The translations under genes and the position numbers were made by a program. Positions 1 through 11,357 of a DNA stretch of 64,000 bases are shown piece after piece. This DNA is from Corythucha ciliata (lineage: Eukaryota; Arthropoda; Insecta; Hemiptera; Tingidae). The notes beneath the pieces were generated by a model. That model was not told where the DNA came from. It did no database searches and saw only the letters and a list, made by a program, of their open reading frames with translations. Numbering within the stretch: position 1 is the first letter of the stretch; each line of letters starts with the position of its first letter. The DNA lies in NCBI GenBank assembly GCA_038030265.1, contig CM075942.1, forward strand, positions 16,264,029-16,328,028, written 5' to 3'.

Positions 1-138
1 CAATTACTTTGCAGTCTCCTTTAATCGTCGAACACAACTGAGTTGTGTTACTTGCAGTAGAAGGAGTCAGTTGCTGATGAGGGGTCACAGTTGTGCCCGA
101 AATGCATTCGACGATTAAAGGAGACTGCAAAGTAATTG
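1..138. repeat. Inverted repeat with 32-bp arms
   Basis: Bases 1-32 are the exact reverse complement of bases 107-138. The interior holds a second small palindrome around 31-49 (AACACAAC, TGA, GTTGTGTT). It looks like a small foldback/MITE, but since the left arm begins at base 1 the element may extend outside the window. Confidence 0.75.
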
Positions 139-400
139 GTTGTAGTTAGTTCTTAAAGTTTGGAGAGGAGCATTATAAATAATGTGAAATTTTATTTTTT
201 GGCCAACTTTCGACCCGAATTTCGGCTAAAATACTCATCCTATGGGAAAAGCCTAGTCGAGAGAAGTTGTAGAAAATTTAATGATTCCATTTAAGCACAC
301 AACGATGTCTGTAGGCCAAATAATTTCATCAAGATACATAAAAAAACACAATAAGTGTGGAAACTTCATTTAAAACTGAATCAGTTGAGTTCCCACCGAA

Positions 401-585
401 GTAAGTTTGGGTGGGTCCCGGTGCACACGAGCGATAAGTGTTGCATGATCATCGCTACACTTATCGACGGGACCAATCTCGTTCTCTATACACTATAGCG
501 ATGAAATGTGCTGCTCCATTGGTTATCATTGTTTTTCCACGGTAACGGTTACCGGTGAAACTTATCGCTCGTGTGCATGGGGCCT
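401..585. repeat. MITE-like element with shared terminal motif
   Basis: The motif TGCACACGAGCGATAAGT near the left end (about 421-438) recurs inverted near the right end (about 560-580), with the outer bases (GGGTCCC versus GGGGCC) partly matching. No coding capacity. Terminal inverted repeats and short length fit a non-autonomous DNA transposon; the superfamily was not determined. Confidence 0.6.
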
Positions 586-738
586 AAGGCTGAATGAAAA
601 TACCACGAGAAATGAAAGAATTTTATAATTTGAAATAAAACTGGAGCATTGAATATTATCATGAATAGGAAGGTGTACCTATCTATAATACAATACTATG
701 TACAAAATAATATGTCATTTTACGATCGGCCACGTGAG

Positions 739-1165
739 TCATTCAGCGGGAGGTTCCCAATCGTTCAAGTTACTTTTCACTACCGGTAGCTGCCCGTCAC
801 CGTCTTCCTCTTCGTCCTCTCCATCCCCAATCTAGCGGGGAGCGACTATTGCGACGTTTTGGCAGGAAACACCTCAGCATACTTTGCAGAGTGTCGAGCA
901 CTTAAGCCCTTTTTCCTGCATGGGCAACAGCCTCCGGTACACCCTCTCTTTCAGGAACAAGACAACAATTTTGGTAGGGTTGGGGGTGCCATGTATCACT
1001 TGTCATAGTGGTTACAATAAGACACTGTTCGGTTTGGGTCCATCCCCTCTAAGTGGCATCTTTTCCCACCCCCAAACACTTCTGAACTTGGTGATTTCAA
1101 ATCCACCCTCAGCAGCATCTTCAATTCCCGTCTCGGCATCACGGTTCACACCAGCTCTGGTGAGC
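739..1165 (-). pseudogene. Possible coding fragment(s), minus strand
   Basis: On the minus strand an open 31-codon stretch (831 to 739) starts directly after a CTAG acceptor-like site and ends in TGA. It is acidic (run of D/E and G) and ends with NDWEPPAE. Further upstream on the same strand, about 1165 to 1012, a second open stretch rich in acidic and Gly residues contains FEITKFRSVWGWEKM and ends in TAA. Between them the frames are broken by stops. It may be the 3' end of an unrecognised gene or a decayed copy of one. I recognise no family. Confidence 0.25.
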
Positions 1166-1465
1166 CGGGTAACTTACTTGACTCGGTTTTCCAAGTCGGG
1201 TTGAGAGCCAGGGGCAGGAATTGTAGTACGGTAGCACCTCTGCTTCCGGTGAGGGGCGGTCCACCGTCTCAATTACCGGGATGATGTGACTGACGATGTA
1301 CGGCAGGGCCGAGTAACCATGGGAAGAGTTAGAAGGAGGGAGCAGGGGCAGTTTCGCTCCCCAAGACTCGAAAGCGAAGACTTAGTGGCGAAGCTGCCCA
1401 CCCCTAGATACCGTCGGAATGTACAAATCCTTCAGGTTTGCCACATTTCGTTACGTTCACGCTCA

Positions 1466-1469
<4 letters not shown>

Positions 1470-1501
<32 letters not shown>

Positions 1502-2790
1502 GAGGATTTTTCATCTCAGACCCAATTTTGCGAGTTTTTTAACCGATCTCGCGCATTTTACCCGCAAAAAAACAACTTCGCGCGTTTGGTTCACTTAAAA
1601 CAACTGAAATTTCGCTACTATCTAAAAAACATCAATTCGTACATCTGTCTCGCGTAAGCCGTCGGTTTCTGTGGCTGAAGAATCAATTTTTTGGGCTTGC
1701 CTACTTCAACAACTGATTTTGCGGACGTTTCATACCAAATATAAACCTTTACGCCGGTCTAACTCACTGAAAACCAAATATTTCTCGGATTACGCTTCCC
1801 CGATTAGTAATTAAAATCGGCAGCCAAGTGATAAAATTAGCAGTTTTATGCAAAAATCACAATATCAGTACCAACCAGAATCGCCATTTTTGTGCTGAAA
1901 TCGCAATTTGGTGCTAAAATCACCTTGTTTGTGCTAAAATGGCCAGATGTAAAATTGTTAGTTTTGAGGTAAACCCACTTAATTTATTTTTAGGATGAAA
2001 TCGCCAGTTTTAGGCGAAAACTTCCGTTTTCTGCTAGCAGTTTTAGAATAAATACTTCAACTTCGGGATACAAAAACGTCATTTTTTAGGAAAAGTTGCC
2101 AGTTTTGTGGTAAAACCATCTCTTTGGGGGTAAACGTTTCATTTTGAGGAAAATAATTGGTCAAATTTAATTTAAGAGTAAAATCACTGGTAGGTATTGT
2201 CTTGTAATCTTCAGTTTTGATATAACACGTTAGCTTTGACGTGAAATCTTTCGTTTTGGAGGATTTCAACTCAAGAATTGACGATTTTAGTCCAATCCAC
2301 GCCAAAGCTGGCGTGTTATATCAAAACTGAAGATTTATCACTTCAATAATGGTGATTTTACCCTTGAACTAAATTTGTCAGTGTTCCTATAAATGAAAAT
2401 TTTACCCGCGTCGTCTATTTTCTCTTATTGACTGGACTACGACCTTTTATTTCAAAAACTGTCCTTTTATTTTAAAAACTGAACTGTTTGTCAATTTCAA
2501 AAGACTTTTGATTCCCTAAAACAAAAAACATGTCGTAAGGTTTGCTCTTTGAAAACCCAAGTTCAAATTTTGGGTTTTTCCTCTTTTAAATACCAAATTT
2601 TGAGGGATGACTTGAGGGTTTGACTATCTCAGCGCCCACGAGAATGGCTTTTTTGGGCTCCCTGCGTGTGTCACACGTTCAGTTTATTTTCCAATGTAGA
2701 CAGGTTACTCTCCGCAAATGTCAAACTGGTTTTGCTGATGAAACCGTATTCGAGTATATTTTACGGGCTGTTTTGAGGGAGTAAAACGGT
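1470..2790. repeat. Poly(A) tract and short-period degenerate repeats
   Basis: A run of about 30 A sits at 1470-1499. From about 1800 to 2420 a loosely repeated unit of about 22-30 bp occurs, with GTGCTAAAATCGCCAGTTTT-like words varied in nearly every copy. It belongs with the degenerate ~30-bp repeats found throughout the window. I see no secure gene; the missing 5' exon(s) of the zinc-finger gene downstream could lie here or outside the window. Confidence 0.5.
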
Positions 2791-2833
2791 ATGAAAATCA
2801 CGGAATTCATAGTTTTTGATCTTTTGGTTTCAG

Positions 2834-5800
2834 ATTTCCAAGGAAAATCCGCTTCCTGTTGTAGTTTGCCATGAGTGCATACATTTTGTCAACGAGTGGC
2901 ATAAATTTCGAGAAAAATGCCACAAAATGCAAACAGTTCTTCTGTCAAGACTTAAGGATCTATTGTCTAGTCACACGGTAAGACTTTTGATGGGTTCATA
3001 TAAAATGATGTACTAAGAAATATCGATTTTTTTGTATGTTAACAGAGACCGAAAATAACTTCAAATGGACTGGAAAAACCCAAAGACACACCTCCCGACG
3101 TTCCTCGTCAAGCGGGCGAACCTAAAACCCAGCCAGTACCGCCCGCTCCAACACCGTCCGACGACGGTTGTGGCGACAGTGAGGCATCGTCAACAACTGC
3201 TCCAGCCGCCGCCCAGCAACCAGATGAAGTTATGGAAATACCCGACGATGCCGACACGGCTGAACCACCGCCTCCTCCTGCGTCGCAGGTTGTTCACACA
3301 ACTGACGATGATCAACCACCGGCCCTAAACGGCGACGTGGGAGGGGAAACTAACAGCGTGTTGAAACGAGCTTTGGAACAGAACAGAGAAGACATCCCTA
3401 GAAGTAATAATGACGATGATGACGAGATTGAGTGCGTGTCAAGCGAGACCATGGGAATGTCGGTGGATAGTTCTGAAGCGACGAACAACGTTGAAGCAAC
3501 TCCGGAACCAGTTCGAACGCAAGGATTGATAAAACCCAAAAGTTGGTCGTCGAGTAAGATCAGAATTGAGAGCACAGTCACTCTTCCGCTTGGTAAGTTG
3601 CACTAACATCCAGGTATACCCAGTATTTTAATTCGCTTGTTTGTAATAGACGACAGAGGGAACGAATCTCGAACGGAGTCGGACATGGACCGAACTGTGG
3701 ATTCGATACCACAAGCAGGAAGTTCGGGATTCAATCAGTCCAGAAGTATGGACATGAGTGGGTTGATTTCGGTGAGTTTTTTCTGGTTAAATCAATTGCT
3801 TGACAATCGCGGAATACAATTTTTTTTTTCCATCAGCTGGCCAACGTGAAAGCTGAACCTGAAGATGACTACTCGGACTCATTCGACGCTCAGAGCGCCA
3901 TGTCCGATGACGACGTGCCACGCATCAAACAGGAGGACGATGGTATGGGTATGGACATGGATTTTAATAATTTGGAAGTGGAATTCGATATGGCGAACCT
4001 GTCGGCGCGAGATCTCGCTGATATTTGTCGATTGAGGGGCGACGACACTGTGAGCATTAAAGGCATCAAATGCCTTATTTGCCGTCACAAGTTTTCTTCG
4101 CTTCATTCGTTGCTTCGACACACTTCGTCGCAGACGCATTTGATTGCCAAAGATTTTACCGCTAAAATGAAGTCAGGGCTTTTGACGCCAGCGGCTATCG
4201 CTTTGCACAACAAGAGAATGTTGGCTTTTAAGAATAAGGCAAACAGGAAGCGAGTCCCCGGGGGCGTGTTTATGAAATCGAAGATTACGTGTAGGACGTG
4301 CAACAGAGCGTTTATATCGAAAAGAGAACTACTGAGACACGAAGAGTACTATAAGCACGGCTCATTTCACCCGATGGTGCGACCAAGGAACCCTCCTTTG
4401 TTACCAGCTTTGAATCGACCTGGACAGATGAACGTAATTCAAATTCAGAGGCCGCCTCTACCGTTGCAGTCTCTTCAACAGCGACAGTTTGGCTTTCAAT
4501 CGCAACAGATGCACGTTCAACCTCAGCAACCTAGCCAGGCGAACATATTGAGCGCTCAATTTCGGTTGACCCGACCTCAAGTGACAATACAGCCTGCAGT
4601 GCAGGCGCAAATGGAACAACGGGAGTACATATGTCCAATCCCAAACTGCAATTATATTTGTACCGAAGGATCGGTATTATTGACTCACATGACGTCACAT
4701 GGAATCAACCAAAAAGCGCAGCAGCTTCCTGGAGGAGCATCGATTCAAAGGAAAATCATCCCTCAACAGCCTCAGCAGGGTAATCCCTACGCTCTACAGT
4801 ACCGCCCTCCACCCCAGAACAGATCTCGTCCTACGAAACCCACCGGACCACCTCCTACACGGGACTTTTACTGCCCTTTTCACCACGTTTACTTCAATAG
4901 CGCCCGAGGATATTTGAATCACGCCAGAGTCTGCCGCCGTTGCCCGCCACTTCCTCCTGTCCGGCGTACCGCCGCTTCAGCCAACTCAGCAGCCCAGCAG
5001 CAACAACTAGCGCAGCAACTCGTACAAAATCATTTGAAACAAGAGCCCGATCAGACGCCTGAGACAAACGAGCAGCGACCCACTTCACAAGAATCCCCAG
5101 CTAAGGCTCAACCGCCTCAGTCGTCGCCGTCTCAAGAAGAACAGCAACCTCGCAGTTGTAAGTTATGCAATCTTCGTTTCGCATCGCATCAAATCTTCCT
5201 GAATCACATGCAAGCCTATCACAAAAAAACTGAATCGGCTACGCCCAGTCCACAGGCGATTGTTGTACGCCCCAAGTCTCAACCACCGCCTCTGTCTCAA
5301 AAAGTCCTTGCCCAGGTCAAGCTGGGACGCAAATGGGCTTGCAATGTTTGCAATAAAGTTTTCAACTTCTCCTACGCTCTAAAATATCATATGAAGGTTC
5401 ATCAAAGCCCGTCTGTTCCCACCTGTAAAGTATGCAAACAGACTTTTAACACGATGAAAACCTGTCTGTCTCACTTGAAAACTCATTTCCTTCCACCAAG
5501 CTCGAAACTGTTTTTCTGCACGAGCTGTCACAAAGCGTACGGTTCGCGAAGCGAGATTGCGAAACATCGCTATGAAGGACTCTGTTCAATGGATGAGACC
5601 TCTTTGAAAGTGACGGCGTACACTTGTAACTCGTGCGAAGCGTCGTTTGACACGTTGGAAGGGTTGAATCAGCACAAGATTGATCAACACGGTGGAAGTA
5701 CCGCGGAACCGGGTGGTGAGCCGGGAAAGGAGGGTGAAGAAGCGATGGAGGAGGACGGGGAAGAGGGCGTGGAAGGAGAGGAGCAAGAAGCTCAAGAGGG

Positions 5801-8008
5801 TGACGAGGACGTGGCAAATGAAGGTGAAGGTGAAGGAGGAGAGCCCAGCGAGGATCAACCCACCGAAGCAGACGCGGCCAGTGTGACACCTTCCAAAGAG
5901 TCTGAACTTCAGGCATTTGTTCCCACGTACTGTAAACCTTGCGACAAGAGCTTCTCGACCTACCAAAACTTGAAACGACACTGTAAAACGTCTCATAATT
6001 GGAGTGAGAATAAAATCAAAGAGATGATTTCAACGTATGCGCCACTTGATATCAAGAGCGAGCCCACTGAAGATGGTGGCGATGGACAGACACCTGGTCA
6101 GAGTGCTTACAGCTGCGAATTCTGTAACGCTACTTTCACTCTCAGACGAATCCTCACTCTACATGTGAACAATTTCTGCCACAACTCGCCCAGTCGCCCT
6201 CGGTGCGATCGATGCGGTGAACCAGTCATGAAGAACAAACCCTGCGAGAATTGTCTTCAGCTTGATGAACAAATGCAGGGTGATCCTGATCAAGAAATGG
6301 CTCAGGATGACAGCTACAACCAGGGGGATGACCATCAGCCGAGTTTCATGTATAAATGCCCCATTGGAAACATGAGTTTTATGGACGAGAGCGCCATGGT
6401 ACAACACTACAGCTACTGCACTGGAAACTGCCCAGCTCTGTTTAAATGCGCCAAATGTAACGCCGAGTTTAAATATAAGAAAAGCTTCGAAGCACACCAC
6501 TGTGGGTACTCAAGGAAACCCACCCGGTATCACTGCACCGATTGTAATCGAACTTTCTCCCGTAAAAATTATCTTCTCAACCACAAGCCCAAATGCCCCG
6601 GCTATCCACTAACAGTCGAGGAACAACACCTTCAACAACAACAACAGCGAGCAGCCGCTCAACGGTCGTCGTCCTCCGCCTTTCCACGGCATTTCATGGC
6701 ACCCGCTCCAACGCAGTCCATCAAAAAGACGCGCCAGAGTGGTCCCGTTGATGATGATGACCTGGGTGCGGACGCTCCTGTCGGAACTGAAACTGGCTCG
6801 GCCGACCTTGTTTCACACGCTTGCCCCGAGTGCCCTAAAGTTTTCTTCTGCCAGAAGGCTCTCATTGGTCACGAGTATGTTCACAAAGGCACTCCTGAGG
6901 ACCCGATGTTTTGCCGATTCTGCGGCAAACAAAACATGCTCCTTGAACAGCTTTACACTCACACTTATAAATGTTTGAAGAGTCTGTTCAGGACGGAAGA
7001 GATTCTTTCTTGCGATCAATGCAATCTCGCCATGAGCAGGTTTGTAATTTATTCTCATTTCACTTCTTTTTTTTTTTTTTTTTTTTGTCCAATTCTAAAA
7101 TATAAATTTCGTTTTTCAGGTACGAAATCGGGAAAGAACTAGCTGCTAAAGTCAACAAACACGTCCTTAGTTGCTACCCGATTCCATTCTACCCTGGAGA
7201 AGAAATAGAGGGCGGCGAGAAACTTCTTTGCTACCTTTGCTGTCACGCTTTCGCCACGCCTGAATCCCTAGCGACTCATAAAATCAGTCATAAGTCGCAT
7301 TTAAAATCCCGTTATAGACGCACGTCGCCATTTTTGAAACCATTGAGGAAACGACCTCGCATTCAACCGCCGTCATCCGCTCTCAACAATTCATCATCTT
7401 CGGCTAATGCGAGCGGCCCATCAACGCCGACGTCCAAAGCGGATTTCGACCCGAATGAATTATTGGAGGAGGACTGCGTCTCGGAGAATGAAACGACGTC
7501 TGTGGCGTCGTCATCAGATGTCACTTCATCGACTGACCTTTCGTGCGGTGTCTGTGGTCGACGATTTGCCACCGCTGAGAAATTAAAAAGTCACGAAAAA
7601 GTACACGACACCGTTCAAGATAATGTATACGACGAGGAAGACGATGACGAGGACTTGGAGGAGGACGGTGACCTGGAGGAGGCTGACCCGGAAGGTGAAG
7701 ACGACGGACCGGCTGATGCGGAAAATGAAGGCGAGGGAGAGACGGCCGCTGGCGAAGGTGACGATATTGAGGAGGAGGACGAGGATGAAGATGAGGATGA
7801 GGAAGAGGAGGGTGAAGGGGATGCCGATGACGGTGAACCCGATGCTGAAGATGGTGATGCGGAGCCAGAGGAGGGCGAACATGACACTGAAACGGCCGCC
7901 GAAGCGGGTGACGAAGAGGCTGCCGACGCTGCTACTGCGGAAGCAGGGGAAAATCAACCAGAAAATAGCGCCGAATCGGCAAGTAATGAAGAAGACATGG
8001 AGAGCTGA
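2834..8008 (+). CDS. ZAD-type C2H2 zinc-finger protein (5' incomplete)
   Basis: Probable DNA-binding nuclear regulator. Exons: 2834-2977, 3046-3592, 3650-3771, 3837-7039 and 7120-8008; the phases agree. The first exon seen carries the second half of a ZAD domain (NPLPVVVCHECIHF, then HKFREKC), which in arthropods mediates dimerisation of C2H2 proteins; the exon with the first CxxC pair was not found. A Pro/Gln/Asp-rich linker follows, then about 19 C2H2 or C2HC fingers in widely spaced clusters, e.g. CLICRHKFSSLHSLLRH, CNVCNKVFNFSYALKYH, CGVCGRRFATAEKLKSH. The linkers lack the usual TGEKP. One Glu-rich block (about 5700-5880) splits the array, and the C-terminus after the last finger is almost purely D/E/G/A (7620-8000). 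The gene begins with a separate exon, so the start codon is missing. No orthologue is named because fingers evolve quickly. Confidence 0.88.
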
Positions 8009-8195
8009 ATTATTTCTCTCGACACAATTTTTTATCATTTCTTTTTAATTAAGTGCGTCATGTCCATCATGACTTTGAATTTATTTAATAGTTTAGCACG
8101 GAAATCCAACTCATCGTTAGGTCAAAGATGTAAATATCGTATAAAATTAATTTCATGCAGAAAAAACAAAACTTTTTTAAGCCTGTATTATAATG

Positions 8196-8201
8196 AATAA
8201 A
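8196..8201 (+). terminator. Poly(A) signal of the zinc-finger gene
   Basis: AATAAA lies 188 bases after the TGA stop of the zinc-finger gene, in an AT-rich 3' UTR. It is the only good signal in that stretch and fits a short UTR. Confidence 0.6.
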
Positions 8202-8587
8202 AAATCTCGTTACTTGGATTGTGATGTGGGTCGGTTTATGTCTACTAGGATTTTTTAATTCTCAAAATTGACCCCCGCCGACTTGCTTAAACCAGTCGGA
8301 AAAGTATTTTCTTGCTATTTAATTTTTCATTACTATGCCCAGACGAACAGCATTTTTGGAGTAAAATCTCACTTTTTGTCTAATGAGAGATTTGAGGATG
8401 AAGCAAGTGTCGCATTTGAAAAATGGAGTGATTTGTGGTCCTCCAAGTGGGCCAGGGGCTTGTGTGGGCTTTTTTTTTCTTATTTTATTTTCAAACTTGT
8501 TCCATGTGAACTCAATAGTGGCGTACGTCGTAGGTTCGGCCGAATCATAAGGGGGGGGGGGAATGTCACCGACTTTGAATATTCCCC

Positions 8588-8690
8588 TACCCTAAGGTGA
8601 CCAGAAGTCCTACTTTCCCCGGACATGTCCTTTTCAGATCGTTCGGGCTCATTTTTCAGGTGTCCTGAAACTTATTGTCCTCTTTTTTGA
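8588..8690. repeat. Dispersed repeat, copy 1 (GGTGACCAGA family)
   Basis: The sequence AGGTGACCAGAAGTCCTACT, followed by CCGGACATGTCC and TTTTCAGGTGTCC, recurs as a rearranged copy at 22556-22650. No open frame. It is probably a dispersed non-autonomous element. Confidence 0.45.
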
Positions 8691-9540
8691 TCCCTTCTTG
8701 AAACGTCTGGTGTGTCTACGCTCTACACCCAAACCCAACCCCAGTTTCACGAATTGCTCTTTCAAAACTAAATTTTGCGGATTCGTCTCGTTCAAATTTT
8801 CTATTTCGTGGATTTTGCTCAGTGGCGTGCCCAAGGGCAGGGTCTTCGGGGTCGATTCCTGTCCTGCAAATTGCAAAATCGACCAATTCATGCCAAACCA
8901 ACCAACGGCCAAACGGACCATTCGCGCTTTGACTTGACCATTTGCGCCCTAAAGATGGCGAAAATTACGATTCGCAAATTGAAAATAGCTGAACCGATAA
9001 AAATAGTCAAGCTGGCAATTCCCGGTATAAAAGTGTCCGAACTGACTTCAAGAGCTGATGAACTTCCTGCTCCAAAAATGTCAAAATCGACCATTCGGGC
9101 TCAAAAATGGCAAAACTGACCGTTTTCGCCTTGGCTTGACATATTCTATTCACGCCTTATGAATGGCAAAGCTACAACTCTACGCAAAACTGACTCCGTG
9201 CACCCTAAAAAAAAGCTAAACTGACAATATCCGCCCTGAAAATATGTACCTAAACAGACGATTCCTGCCCCAAAAATGGCAAAAACTGAACATTCTCACC
9301 TAGAAAATGGGTAAACTGGCTATTCACGCTCTAAAATGGCCAAGAATGTCTCTAGTTGGCCTATAAATTGTTGAACTCACGATTCTCTACTTGAAAAGAC
9401 CCAAACAGATCATTCCTTTCCTGAAAACCAAACTGAGCCTTGAAAATGTCTATATTGACGATTGCTGCCATTAAAATAACCAAACTGGCTATTCACGCCC
9501 TAAAAATGACATACTCCTATACAATGGGCAATTCACGCTT
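8690..9540. repeat. Degenerate ~30-bp repeat array (dialect C)
   Basis: About 25 imperfect copies of a unit near AAAATGGCAAAACTGACCAT plus TCGCGCCCT, total about 30 bp. Copies differ at many positions and some are cut short. Several open frames here simply follow the repeat period and are not credible genes. Similar copies resume at about 10045-10330. Confidence 0.7.
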
Positions 9541-9743
9541 CACGCTCGAAAAATGGCGGCGTATTAGCTGCAGAGGCTACGGACTACGGATGGTGTTTAA
9601 TGACGATTTGCGCCTTCGAAATGACTATCTGTACCCAAAAATGGACAAACATGGCTATATTCACACCTTATATAATGATATACTTAACCACCGCCTGGCG
9701 TTGTTGGTCCCTCTGCTGTGATCCCTCGCAGTATGACTGCCAA

Positions 9744-9831
9744 AGGCGTCGCCGTGGCGCAATTGACAGCGTGCTGGACTAGTAAACCAGAGATTGCGGG
9801 TTCAAATCCCGCCGGGGGGAGCCCATTTTTT
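9744..9831 (+). repeat. tRNA-like SINE head with Pol III signals
   Basis: An A-box-like word (TGGCGCAATTGACAGCG, 9755-9771), an anticodon-arm-like hairpin with CTAGTAA loop (AGT, Thr-like) and a good B box with T-stem (GCGGGTTCAAATCCCGC, 9796-9812) are followed by GGGGGGAGCCC and a T6 run. The 5' side does not pair with the 3' acceptor strand, so a functional tRNA is unlikely. The tail GGGGAGC-NN-TTTTTTCTCG is shared with the tRNA-like core at 24.1 kb, suggesting one tRNA-derived SINE family. Confidence 0.6.
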
Positions 9832-10044
9832 CTCGAAACTTGAATCGTGTCGGACTATGCCCTTCCATCGTCTTCTGGAAGATATCAATTTCATTTAATT
9901 AATTTCCGGCGCAACATCTTTCTTCATCTAATGAACCACTGGCGTTTGCGCATCGAACGTGGGCCGTCGTTCCCACCTTACCAAGTGATCACCCTCCTCT
10001 TCCTCCTCATACATAACATACCGATGGCCACACTGTCTAATCAC

Positions 10045-10330
10045 GCCCCATAAAACATAAATGTCTAGCTAAATGGACCAAAGGATCAATCAAGCGCCGG
10101 AAAATGACGAAACTTACAATCCAAATGGCAAAACTGAGCCTTTACGCCTTGAAAATGGCATAACTGCAGATGATTTATGCCCTGCGAAAATAGCGTAATT
10201 GTTCATTTGCACCTTGCTGATGGCGAAATAACTGACGACTCATGCGATTAAAATGCCTAATCCGGCTTGCTGCACCGGAAAAAAAAATTGCCAAACTGGC
10301 TATTTGTGCCCTCCTGATAAATGGCTGCAT
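10045..10330. repeat. Degenerate ~30-bp repeat array (dialect C), continued
   Basis: Further diverged copies of the ATGGCAAAACTGA unit seen at 8690-9540, interrupted by the tRNA-like element and unique sequence. From 10330 to 11357 I see no gene, only AT-rich sequence and scattered repeat words. Confidence 0.5.
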
Positions 10331-11357
10331 GGTTTTGAGGTTGAATGCTCATTGATCACAACCCACCCACCGCCGTTTGTCGCACTTTTGAAGTTAAGTG
10401 GTCGTATGGACCGGGTTTCAGGTGGCAAAATTAATAGCTTTCTCACTCGATAAGCTTCAAACTCGATAAAATCGGCCGAAACAAATGACAACGACATATT
10501 GCAAAACGCTTATTTTTGCCCGATTGAAGGGGTGCTGACAGCATGCTGAAGCCCTTTTGTGGTGATAGGTTTGACCCCAAAATTACGCGCTTTAATTCTC
10601 CACTTTAGCCGTGAATTCTCGTTTTTCTCTATTATTTTACCCATGAATGGGCGTTTTGAATCAATTTTACCCGTGAATTATTGCACGCGCACACTTTGCC
10701 GCATTGAAACCACCCTCTTTCCGGTAAGGGGGGGAGGGGTATTGAGACCCTTAGCAAAGTCAGTCAGCTCAGAGTAGAAGCGTGATTATGGCTACACGTT
10801 TTAACCGTATAAAATGAGGCAGGCTATTGTTTATCACTAGCGAAATACTTCGCACCTTTGGGTAACCGTTTTATGAAAATGTTGCTTTTCCGACTCAAAA
10901 TCGCTCAAACAATTCAAGAAAGGTGTCACTGAGGTATAATTAATATACCTGCGAGAATCCTTCACATTTTAATGAGCTTGCAATAAAATACAAACAGAGA
11001 ACAAAAAGCAGAGGGCCAAGTACGGTGCCTTGTGGAACCCCAAGAATTTTGTGGCTATTTGTGAGAACTGATCGAAGCATTGACCCCCACGACCAAGGTT
11101 TTTTCTGGGGACGGTAACAATAGTTTTAAAAATTAATTCAAAAACTTTAGTCACAAGGGTGACAAAAATTAAAATTGGTAGCTAGCGTCACCGGAGTACT
11201 GCTCTGAGTCTGGCTGAGTCTCTGAAGAGGCCAACCCATAACCATCACATTGGATAACCTTCTTCGTAGCAATCAGACTTCCCATGATAGAAGTTCGGCC
11301 CGGTAATTAATTTTAATTTAACTCTTGATTTTGTAAGTACTCAATGTTTTAATCAAA

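Noticed and set aside
2690..2775. Candidate ZAD exon (TLRKCQTGFADETVFEYIL)
   Set aside because: Appealing in position and sequence, but its only donor leaves phase 2 while the next exon needs phase 0, so I did not join it.
5446..5996. Long minus-strand open frames opposite the zinc-finger gene
   Set aside because: They are antisense shadows of the finger-coding exon; the plus-strand frame has clear C2H2 motifs and matching splice phases.
7583..8038. Overlapping open frames in the acidic tail of the zinc-finger gene
   Set aside because: They arise from the GAG/GAC-rich codons read in other frames or on the other strand and give only Ser-, Arg- or hydrophobic-rich nonsense.
9744..9831. Functional tRNA-Thr(AGT)
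   Set aside because: The anticodon loop fits, but the 5' acceptor strand does not pair with the 3' strand and the D arm is poor.
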